Shown here piece by piece: positions 1 to 4,953 of a stretch of 6,034 nt of DNA (the stretch's first letter is position 1; each line of letters starts with the position of its first letter). Position numbers and translations under genes: made by a program. Origin of the DNA: an uncultured Clostridia bacterium (GTDB lineage: Bacteria; Bacillota; Clostridia; Oscillospirales; CAG-272); assembly GCA_937892405.1 (NCBI GenBank), contig CALAFS010000073.1:1-6034 (forward strand), read 5' to 3'. The notes under the pieces were generated by a model. That model searched no databases, was not told where the DNA came from, and worked only from the letters and a program-made list of their open reading frames with translations.

Positions 1-32
1 TTTAATATATGTAAAGAATGGTTTGCTTTTTG

Positions 33-770
33 TTAGCTTTCTCCGCGAAGACGGGAGATCAGAGCCCTTCGTACACGGTCGGAGGAATACGGCTCGTCGG
101 GAAGAGAAAGTGCGAATTTCGCCTCCGCAATGTCCCAGAGATGGTGCGCGTCGGAAGATACCGTGCGCACAAGGTCGGAAAGATCCGTATGCTTCTTGGT
201 AAGGCGCTCCGCACTCTCTTTGTCGTGCAGCTCGTACGCGGTGAAGACGGGGGCGGGCGGAAGCTCGCCGAGAATTGCCAATATCCCGTTCGATGTCCGG
301 TCGATGTGTGCGGGGTAGAGGACACCGCCACGCTTTGTCACCTCGGCATGCGCCTCGGTGAGGGAGAGCGCCGTCGCGGGGATCAGAAGCTCGGGGATCG
401 TCCCGCATACCTCGTCCTCTTCGTTCATCAGGAACTGGTTGCCGAAAATGTCGACGCGGTTCGGAATTTTGCACCGCCGCCCGGCGACGAAAGTGTCAAA
501 GGACATCGTCCCGTCGAGATCGGGGAAGAGGCACACGGCGTGAATATCTTCCGCCGTCGTCAGCTCCATGCCACCGACGGGGATCAGCCCGAGTCGCTTC
601 GCATGGGCGAAGAAGGGCGGACAGTTCGCCGCGGTGTTGTGGTCAGTCAGAGCAACGATCTGCAAACCGTTCAGCGCCGCCATTCCCGCGATGTTCGCCG
701 GCGTCATATCGTCATCGGCACACGGAGAGAGGCAGGAGTGAATGTGCAGATCGCAGAAGTAAGGGGTCAC
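33..770 (-). CDS. PHP-domain metal-dependent phosphoesterase
   Basis: This 245-residue protein belongs to the PHP family, whose members use a cluster of up to three metal ions to hydrolyse phosphoester bonds. The metal-binding motifs are all visible: D7-L-H9-I-H11 near the N-terminus, D21, D43-H44-N45, E69 in GGME, H77, P153-A-H155 and S205-S-D207-A-H209-H210. The length is typical of stand-alone PHP phosphatases rather than the polymerase-linked form. I read the start as a GTG at 770-768, which overlaps the stop of the preceding DRTGG gene by 4 nt (GTGA), so translation is probably coupled; no strong ribosome site is seen. It is the last gene of the operon in this window. The substrate cannot be read from sequence; candidates are a nucleotide second messenger, a 3',5'-bisnucleotide or a phosphoprotein partner. 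The family call is secure, the substrate is not. Confidence 0.93.
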   Translation of the reverse strand: MTPYFCDLHIHSCLSPCADDDMTPANIAGMAALNGLQIVALTDHNTAANCPPFFAHAKRLGLIPVGGMELTTAEDIHAVCLFPDLDGTMSFDTFVAGRRCKIPNRVDIFGNQFLMNEEDEVCGTIPELLIPATALSLTEAHAEVTKRGGVLYPAHIDRTSNGILAILGELPPAPVFTAYELHDKESAERLTKKHTDLSDLVRTVSSDAHHLWDIAEAKFALSLPDEPYSSDRVRRALISRLRGES

Positions 771-1105
771 GGGGTGCCCGTGAGCAGTCTGCCGATGGCA
801 AGGCAGAGCTCATAGGTGCTTTTCTCCGAGGAGAGGAGGGGCACGCCCGTCTCTTTTGCCGCCTCGAGGGCGTCGGGCATCGGCACGGCACCTTCCGCGA
901 AGAGGATCGCCGCGGGATCGCCGAGCTCGGCAACCGCCACGACATTTTTGTTGGTCATAATGGTGATCCAGAGGTTGCCCTCTCCGATCTTTCCCATCGC
1001 CCGGCTCAGCAGGTCGCCGGCATAGACGCCGGTGATTTCCCGCGCGGGCAGCTCTCCCGTGAGGGAGGTGAGAGAAAGGCTTTTCGCCAGTTCGTTTACC
1101 GTCAT
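767..1105 (-). CDS. DRTGG-domain protein (second copy in operon)
   Basis: This is a 112-residue protein of the DRTGG family, a small domain of unknown biochemical activity that also occurs beside CBS domains and in phosphotransacetylase-like proteins. The recognisable core is the GVYAGDLLSRAM stretch (about residues 26-37), followed by an alternating hydrophobic strand and helix pattern (LWITIMTNKNVVAVAEL, then AAILFAEG). The start is the ATG at 1105-1103. It overlaps the stop of the hydrogenase-like gene as ATGA and has a near-perfect AAGGAGG (1113-1119 complement) 7 nt upstream, which excludes the longer in-frame start at 1204 inside the neighbour. It overlaps the PHP gene downstream by 4 nt. 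A second DRTGG protein lies in the same operon at 2870-3223; the two are diverged, not a recent duplication. In clostridia such proteins often sit beside [FeFe]-hydrogenase-like genes. A regulatory or ligand-binding role is inference. Confidence 0.85.
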   Translation of the reverse strand: MTVNELAKSLSLTSLTGELPAREITGVYAGDLLSRAMGKIGEGNLWITIMTNKNVVAVAELGDPAAILFAEGAVPMPDALEAAKETGVPLLSSEKSTYELCLAIGRLLTGTP

Positions 1106-2424
1106 GACGGATCCTCCTTGTCCGGGGTCATGGATGCTTGTCTTGACGCCTCTCTGTGTTCTTCGAGATACCGATGGAAGAGCATCCGCATGTTGACGGT
1201 GCACTCATCGGCACAGGTCTCGCCCTTCACGATATCTTCGGCGAAGGACATACAGGTCGGCGCCCCGCAGGAGCCGCAGTCGATCCCGGGCAGCGTCTTT
1301 ACGATCTCTTCGATCTCGCGCATCATGCGCATCGCTTCCTTCCGATCGGGGGAAAGTCTGTGATAGGGGTCATATTCCACCGACTGCTTGTTGAAGAAGT
1401 CGTCGGGGATCCATTCGCTCGCCGGTCGGTTGGGGGAGACGGGGAGATAACGCCTCAGCGTCTGGAGCCTTGCCTGCGCGATATACGGATTGGCTACCGT
1501 CATCGCACCGCCGACACAGCCGCCGTCACAGGCGTCGAGCTCCACGAAGTCAAGCCCCGTGAAATCCGAGTTGTCGATCTGTTCGAGCACGCGGATGCAG
1601 TTTTCGATCCCGTCTGCGGCGAGATAATGCGAGTTGAACACGGCGGCGGATTCACCGCCCGTGGTTGCCCAGCCAATGCCGACCATGCCGGCGCTTTTCA
1701 GTTCGGGGAGGTCGTCACCCTGCCGCTTCATCACATCGAGCAGTGCGAAATATACATCGCGCACAGAGAGGACGGCGTCGATCAGGGGGCGTTTTCCCTC
1801 GTCGTTCTTGACATAACTGACCTTGGCAGGGCAGGGGGAAATAAAGAGAATTCCGATATCCTCATCGTGAAGCTCCGGGTGCTCTTCCTTCGCCTTTTTC
1901 CGTGCCAGCATGGCGGCGATGTCCACCGGCGGCAGGATCGGCATGATGTTTTCGCAAAGATACGGGTAGTTCTTCGAGATCATGCGGGTGATGGTCGGGC
2001 AGGCGGAAGAAATGACCGGTTTCTTGATATCGGTGCGGTTTATGTAAAGTCTTGTGTACGCGGAGACAAGTTCCGCGGCGGCGGCAACCTCAAACACATC
2101 GGAAAACCCGAGTGCGAGCAGACCCGCGAGCACGCGGTCAATGTCGTCGAGATTGTCGAACTGTCCGTAGAGCGAAGGCGCCGGGAGCGCGATCGCGTAC
2201 TTGTAGTCGCGGATGGCGGAGAGAGGATCGGAGATCGCCCGTTTTGCCTGATAAGGGCAGAGCTTGATACACTCGCCGCAGCTGATACAGCGTTCCGGGG
2301 AAATGACGGCGTGTCCGTCACGAATCCGGATCGCCTCGGTCGGACAGCGCTTCAGACAGGTGGTACAGCCCTTGCATTTTTCAATGTCGAGAGAGACGGA
2401 GTGAAGGTATCCGTGCGACATCAT
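1102..2424 (-). CDS. [FeFe]-hydrogenase-like iron-sulfur protein, probably sensory type
   Basis: The 440-residue product starts with a two-cluster ferredoxin domain (C17-x2-C20-x2-C23-x3-C27-P and C46-x2-C49-x2-C52-x3-C56-P). It continues with an [FeFe]-hydrogenase large-subunit domain (about 70-330) and ends with a four-cysteine Fe-S domain (C383, C386, C391, C404). The H-cluster motifs are present but altered. TSCCP is S139-S-A-C142-P, so the proton-relay cysteine is alanine. MPCxxK is S196-P-C198-P-A-K201, with Met and the following Glu replaced. The third motif is E295-L-D-A-C299-D-G-G-C303-V-G-G, with Met replaced by Asp. The H-cluster ligand cysteines are kept. Family knowledge links such changes to low-activity sensory hydrogenases rather than bulk H2 producers. 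No PAS domain is present. Two ATGs are adjacent (2424 and 2421); GGGAGGT at 2427-2433 is better spaced for the second. It lies 30 nt after the ATPase gene and overlaps the next gene as ATGA. Confidence 0.92.
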   Translation of the reverse strand: MMSHGYLHSVSLDIEKCKGCTTCLKRCPTEAIRIRDGHAVISPERCISCGECIKLCPYQAKRAISDPLSAIRDYKYAIALPAPSLYGQFDNLDDIDRVLAGLLALGFSDVFEVAAAAELVSAYTRLYINRTDIKKPVISSACPTITRMISKNYPYLCENIMPILPPVDIAAMLARKKAKEEHPELHDEDIGILFISPCPAKVSYVKNDEGKRPLIDAVLSVRDVYFALLDVMKRQGDDLPELKSAGMVGIGWATTGGESAAVFNSHYLAADGIENCIRVLEQIDNSDFTGLDFVELDACDGGCVGGAMTVANPYIAQARLQTLRRYLPVSPNRPASEWIPDDFFNKQSVEYDPYHRLSPDRKEAMRMMREIEEIVKTLPGIDCGSCGAPTCMSFAEDIVKGETCADECTVNMRMLFHRYLEEHREASRQASMTPDKEDPS

Positions 2425-2454
2425 GCACCTCCCAAAACGGAAGACAGCGAAAAG

Positions 2455-2877
2455 TCAGAGAAAAACCTTCATGGTAACGGTGGTTCCCGCCCCGACTTTC
2501 GTGTCGATTTGCAGAGAATCGGTGTTCTTTTTCATATTGGGGAGTCCCATACCGGCGCCGAAGCCGAGGGCGCGGATCTGATCCTTCGCCGTGGAATATC
2601 CCTCCTGCATGGCGAGCGCCACATCGGGGATCCCGGGACCGTCGTCCCGCAGGACGATGGTGATCTCGTCTTCTCCGACCGTGACATCGGCATCGCCGCC
2701 GTGCGCGTGAATGACCATGTTGATCTCACCCTCGTACATGGCGATTGCCACCTTGCGGATAATGTCGGGGGGATAGCCGAGCTGGCGGAGCTTTTTCTTC
2801 ACCGTGACCGACGCCTCGCCGGCGGAGGAGAAATTCTCCCCGTCCACATCAAAGTGGAAGCGGATCGCCTCACTCAT
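2455..2877 (-). CDS. Anti-sigma-type HATPase (RsbW/SpoIIAB-like ATP-binding protein)
   Basis: This 140-residue protein is a single GHKL ATPase domain of the anti-sigma factor or serine-kinase type. Visible motifs are the N box around Y48-E-G-E-I-N-M, the G1 box DDGPGIPD (about 78-85) and the G2 region GFGAGMGLPNMKKNTD (about 104-119), which closes the ATP lid. No dimerisation/phosphoacceptor histidine domain is seen, so it is not an ordinary histidine kinase. I chose the ATG at 2877 rather than the long extension to 3015, because that extension lies wholly inside the neighbouring DRTGG gene and lacks family similarity. The chosen start overlaps the DRTGG stop by 8 nt, which suggests coupled translation. 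Family members bind a partner protein and phosphorylate it, or sequester a sigma factor. Here the adjacent hydrogenase-like and DRTGG proteins are the likeliest partners, but that is inference. Confidence 0.9.
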   Translation of the reverse strand: MSEAIRFHFDVDGENFSSAGEASVTVKKKLRQLGYPPDIIRKVAIAMYEGEINMVIHAHGGDADVTVGEDEITIVLRDDGPGIPDVALAMQEGYSTAKDQIRALGFGAGMGLPNMKKNTDSLQIDTKVGAGTTVTMKVFL

Positions 2878-3223
2878 CTTCGGGGCACCTGCCGAGTCCG
2901 GCAAGATACAGCTTTCCCGCCGCCTCATAGGCGCGCAGGGAAGTCTGCATGACGGCAATTCCGCATTCCTTCGCGAGGGTGAGGATCTCTTCGGTCGGTG
3001 CTTTGTCACGGACAAAGACCACGCAGAGCATATCCATCATCGCGGCGGTGCGGATTACCTGTCCGTTGACAAGACCGGTGAGCAGTACCCCCTGATCCTT
3101 GACATAAGCGAGCACATCGCTCATCATGTCGCTGGAGCAGGCGGAGGTCACCTCGGCGTCGAGGAGCTCTTCTCCCGCGAGAAGCCTTGCCGAGAGAAGA
3201 TCGCGGATTCTCCGGAGTTTCAC
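2870..3223 (-). CDS. DRTGG-domain protein (first copy in operon)
   Basis: This 117-residue DRTGG-like protein shows an N-terminal helix (MKLRRIRDLLSARLL), a central core starting near A28-C-S-S-D-M-M-S-D, and repeated hydrophobic strands (GVLLTGL, LCVVFV, GIAVMQT). It finishes with S-x-x-A-Y-E-A-A-G-K-L-Y, a C-terminal pattern shared with the other DRTGG protein (S-T-Y-E-L-C). The start is a GTG at 3223-3221 with AAGGAAGG about 8 nt upstream. The gap to the NuoE-like gene is 36 nt, the largest in the operon, and the 3' end overlaps the ATPase gene by 8 nt. In clostridial genomes I know this small domain next to anti-sigma-type ATPases and hydrogenase-like proteins, but its biochemical activity is not established. 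A role as adaptor or ligand sensor for the neighbouring ATPase is a guess. Confidence 0.85.
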   Translation of the reverse strand: MKLRRIRDLLSARLLAGEELLDAEVTSACSSDMMSDVLAYVKDQGVLLTGLVNGQVIRTAAMMDMLCVVFVRDKAPTEEILTLAKECGIAVMQTSLRAYEAAGKLYLAGLGRCPEDE

Positions 3224-3259
3224 GGGCGTATCCTTCCTTTCCTTGAAGATCGGGAGAGA

Positions 3260-3754
3260 TTATCTGTATTTTGCAATAATGCCTTCCACATCGCCGACGC
3301 CAAGTCTGCCGTAAACCTCTTCGTTCACGGTAAAGACGGGGGCAAGACCGCACGCACCGATGCAGCGGCAGGCGGTGAGGGAGAATTTACGGTCGGGGGT
3401 GCACTCTTCGGCACCGATGCCGAGCACTTCCTGGAGTTTGTCATAGATCTCGCCAGAGCCCTTGACATAGCAGGCGGTGCCGAGGCAGACCGATACATTG
3501 TATTCACCCTTCGGGGTCAGGGAGAACTGCGCATAGAAGGTGGAGACACCGTAAACCTTTTCGAGCGGAACTTCCATTCCTTCGGCGATCATATTCTGCA
3601 CCTCCATCGGAAGGTAGCCGTAGATGCCCTGTGCTTCCTGCATGACAGCCATGAGGCGGCTCTTATCGCATTTGTTCTCTTCGATGATCGCCTTCAGCTG
3701 TGCTTCCTGCTCCTTCGTACCGTTGAAAGGCACGGTGGATAATTTCTTAAGCAT
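3260..3754 (-). CDS. NuoE/HydC-family [2Fe-2S] thioredoxin-fold subunit
   Basis: The 164-residue product is a full-length NuoE-type subunit: a helical N-terminal part (about 13-80, including YGYLP and the YGVSTFYAQF motif) and a thioredoxin-fold domain that binds one [2Fe-2S] cluster. The four ligands are in standard spacing, C90-x4-C95 and C131-x3-C135, within VCLGTACYV and RCIGACG. In complex I and in the bifurcating hydrogenases (HydABC/Hnd) this subunit passes electrons to or from the NADH-binding NuoF-like subunit. No NuoF or catalytic HydA gene lies in this window, so its partner is encoded elsewhere, perhaps beyond the left edge. The ATG at 3754 has a strong AAGGAGG (3763-3769 complement) 8 nt upstream. 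It is the first gene of the operon and follows the promoter at 3810-3838. Confidence 0.96.
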   Translation of the reverse strand: MLKKLSTVPFNGTKEQEAQLKAIIEENKCDKSRLMAVMQEAQGIYGYLPMEVQNMIAEGMEVPLEKVYGVSTFYAQFSLTPKGEYNVSVCLGTACYVKGSGEIYDKLQEVLGIGAEECTPDRKFSLTACRCIGACGLAPVFTVNEEVYGRLGVGDVEGIIAKYR

Positions 3755-3809
3755 GTTGAAATCCTCCTTGGAATTTGGTCATGTTATTTTTTACATACCA
3801 ATTATACTC

Positions 3810-3838
3810 ATTATACCATACCCTTGCTTGATTTTCAA
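3810..3838 (-). promoter_or_regulatory. Sigma-A promoter of the hydrogenase-like operon
   Basis: Read on the minus strand, a TTGAAA -35 box (3833-3838) is followed after exactly 17 nt by a perfect TATAAT -10 box (3810-3815). This predicts a transcript start near 3803 and a leader of about 50 nt before the NuoE-like ATG. A second TATAAT lies 9 nt further downstream (3801-3806) as part of an ATTATAC direct repeat, but it has no matching -35 box. The local sequence is strongly AT-rich compared with the genes. Confidence 0.75.
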
Positions 3839-3853
3839 GGGCTTTTCTTGATT

Positions 3854-3871
3854 TTGTGAATTTTTTGACGA
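3854..3871. promoter_or_regulatory. Possible Rex-like operator (weak)
   Basis: The sequence TTGTGAA-TTTT-TTGACGA has a perfect left half and a 5-of-7 right half compared with the 18-bp Rex consensus TTGTGAANNNNTTCACAA, which I state from family knowledge. It lies between the two divergent promoters, about 15 nt upstream of the -35 box of the hydrogenase-like operon. Rex is the NADH/NAD+-sensing repressor of fermentative genes in Firmicutes, so it would fit both neighbours. The match is imperfect and the region is AT-rich, so chance is a real alternative. Confidence 0.2.
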
Positions 3872-3913
3872 GAAAATAGGGCAATTTTTGCAATGATTTT
3901 TTGTAAATTCCTC

Positions 3914-3942
3914 TTGACAAAACATCACATTTTTGGTATACT
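3914..3942 (+). promoter_or_regulatory. Sigma-A promoter of the pnuC-like gene
   Basis: A perfect TTGACA (3914-3919), a 17-nt spacer and a near-perfect TATACT (3937-3942) form a strong promoter. The transcript should start near 3949-3951, giving a leader of about 140 nt before the transporter start codon. An 8-bp inverted repeat, TCACATTT (3925-3932) and AAATGTGA (3950-3957), flanks the -10 box and could be a repressor operator. Confidence 0.85.
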
Positions 3943-3949
3943 TTCATTG

Positions 3950-3994
3950 AAATGTGACAGTTGCCACCGGGTAACAAAGCGCCATGACGGCGCC
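3950..3994 (+). promoter_or_regulatory. Candidate riboswitch aptamer in pnuC leader (NAD+-II-like?)
   Basis: Directly after the predicted transcript start come two small adjacent hairpins. The first is GTTGCC (3960-3965) paired with GGTAAC (3970-3975) around an ACCG loop. The second is GCGCC (3979-3983) paired with GGCGC (3989-3993) around an ATGAC loop. The single-stranded link is only AAA. The second hairpin uses bases that also form the 5' base of the terminator at 3987-4048, so the two structures exclude each other. The compact two-hairpin layout in front of a PnuC gene resembles the NAD+-II (pnuC motif) riboswitch, but I recall that consensus only roughly and could not align it. It may instead be another ligand class or a plain attenuator. 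Confidence 0.45.
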
Positions 3995-4048
3995 CGCCTC
4001 CCCTCATCAGGTCGTAGAAGAGGGGAGAGGGCGCCGTTTGCTTTTTTT
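3987..4048 (+). terminator. Leader terminator (attenuator) upstream of pnuC
   Basis: ACGGCGCCC (3987-3995) pairs with GGGCGCCGT (4029-4037), and CTCCCCTC (3998-4005) pairs with GAGGGGAG (4020-4027), separated by a small internal loop and capped by a 14-nt loop. A GTTTGC and seven Ts (4042-4048) follow. This is a strong intrinsic terminator placed inside the 5' leader, 42 nt before the start codon, so it must be conditional if the promoter upstream drives the gene. The loop bases GTCGT (4011-4015) can also pair with the ATGAC loop of the preceding hairpin. Confidence 0.85.
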
Positions 4049-4089
4049 CGGAAGTCACGGACATACCAATCGAAAAGAGGAATAGAGTA

Positions 4090-4818
4090 ATGAAACAACC
4101 GGAAAAAAAAAATTCTCGCCGCCGCACCTTCCGCCCTGCGGAGCTTTGTCTTTGGCTATTCTCGCTTGTCGCGGTGACGGTCGCCTTTCTGCTTTCGGCA
4201 GAGCGGGACGGCATCACCTTTGCCGCGACACTGATCGGCGTGACGGCATTGATCTTCGTGGCGAAGGGGGATCCGATCGGACAGGTTCTGACCGTGGTCT
4301 TCGCCGTGCTCTATTCGATCGCCTCTTATCGCTATGCGTATTACGGCGAGATGATTACCTACCTCGGCATGTCGGCGCCGATCGCCGCGCTTGCGGCGAT
4401 CGCCTGGTATCGCCACCCGTACGAAGAAGGGAATCGCGAGGTGAAAGTAGCGAAGCTCACGGGTCGCGGCTTTCTCCTCCTCTCTCTTCTTGCCGCCCTT
4501 GTGACCGCCGCCTTTTATTTTATCCTCCGCGCCCTCGGCACGGCAAATCTCGAGGTCAGCACCCTTTCGGTAACGACGAGCTTTTTCGCCGCGTCGCTGA
4601 CCTTTCTGCGCTCTCCGTTCTATGGGCTTGCCTACGGGGCGAACGATCTTGTCCTGATCGTCCTCTGGACGCTCGCCGCACTGGAAAATCCGTCCGAGTG
4701 GACGATGGTCGTCTGCTTTGTGATTTTCTTTCTCAATGACCTCTACGGCTTTTTCAACTGGGGAAGAATGAAGAAAAAGCAGAGCGCCACCGCGACGGAA
4801 AACACAGAAAAAATCTGA
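4090..4818 (+). CDS. pnuC: PnuC-family nicotinamide riboside/vitamin transporter
   Basis: The 242-residue membrane protein fits the PnuC family, facilitative transporters that take up nicotinamide riboside for NAD synthesis (relatives carry thiamine or riboflavin). A short basic N-terminus (residues 6-15) is followed by about seven hydrophobic segments, near 18-36, 43-58, 65-85, 90-107, 127-148, 174-195 and 204-226. Family signatures are the G64-Q...LYSIASYRYAYYGE stretch after the second segment, Y-G-A-N-D in the late part, and the C-terminal F-L-N-D-L-Y-G-F-x-N-W. The tail (228-242) is charged and probably cytoplasmic. AAGAGG at 4075-4080 lies 9 nt before the ATG. The gene stands alone between its own promoter with a leader terminator and the tmRNA promoter. 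The substrate is inferred: no thiamine-type (CTGAGA) element is seen in the leader, and divergent NADH-linked genes favour nicotinamide riboside. Confidence 0.88.
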   Translation: MKQPEKKNSRRRTFRPAELCLWLFSLVAVTVAFLLSAERDGITFAATLIGVTALIFVAKGDPIGQVLTVVFAVLYSIASYRYAYYGEMITYLGMSAPIAALAAIAWYRHPYEEGNREVKVAKLTGRGFLLLSLLAALVTAAFYFILRALGTANLEVSTLSVTTSFFAASLTFLRSPFYGLAYGANDLVLIVLWTLAALENPSEWTMVVCFVIFFLNDLYGFFNWGRMKKKQSATATENTEKI

Positions 4819-4823
4819 CGCTA

Positions 4824-4888
4824 CCCGTCATTTTCCGACGGGCAAAGCCCGCGCGAACCCTGTCGGAAATCTTCTTTCGCAAGATTTT
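4824..4888 (+). terminator. Possible terminator region after pnuC
   Basis: Just after the stop codon, TTTCCGAC (4832-4839) pairs with GTCGGAAA (4862-4869), enclosing a GGGC-AAA-GCCC hairpin (4840-4850). An alternative is CCCGTC (4824-4829) with GACGGG (4837-4842). A further hairpin, AATCTT (4868-4873) with AAGATT (4881-4886), ends in TTTT (4885-4888). The T-tract is short, so termination is plausible but not certain. Confidence 0.45.
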
Positions 4889-4897
4889 CGTCCCCGC

Positions 4898-4926
4898 TTG
4901 ACATTTCGGCAAAATTTTGGTATAAT
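4898..4926 (+). promoter_or_regulatory. Consensus sigma-A promoter of ssrA
   Basis: A perfect TTGACA (4898-4903), a 17-nt spacer and a perfect TATAAT (4921-4926) make the strongest promoter in the window, as expected for an abundant stable RNA. The transcript should start near 4933, leaving about 20 nt of 5' leader to be removed, probably by RNase P. That leader contains a small hairpin, AGGCGA (4932-4937) with TCGCCT (4943-4948). Confidence 0.9.
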
Positions 4927-4953
4927 AAAAAAGGCGACATAATCGCCTCTTAT

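Noticed and set aside
18..815. 265-codon open frame on the plus strand
   Set aside because: It is the antisense shadow of the PHP gene, which has all metal-binding motifs.
1106..1204. N-terminal extension of the second DRTGG protein to 1204
   Set aside because: It overlaps the C-terminal Fe-S region of the hydrogenase-like gene, and a near-perfect ribosome site marks 1105 as the start.
1156..2952. 598-codon open frame on the plus strand
   Set aside because: It is opposite the hydrogenase-like and ATPase genes, whose conserved motifs prove the minus strand. Its translation is rich in Arg/Gly/His with no family signature, an effect of GC-rich third positions.
2878..3015. N-terminal extension of the ATPase to a start at 3015
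   Set aside because: It lies inside the DRTGG gene, is Arg/Pro/Ser-rich, and the family begins close to the ATG at 2877.
3950..4089. TPP riboswitch that would make the transporter a thiamine carrier (PnuT)
   Set aside because: The conserved CTGAGA and the paired thiamine-box elements are absent from the leader.
3747..4217. 156-codon minus-strand frame across the divergent intergenic region
   Set aside because: It spans two promoters, the leader terminator and the pnuC start; composition is not protein-like.
4146..4739. 197-codon plus-strand frame inside pnuC
   Set aside because: It is an out-of-frame reading of the transporter, very Arg-rich and without a ribosome site.
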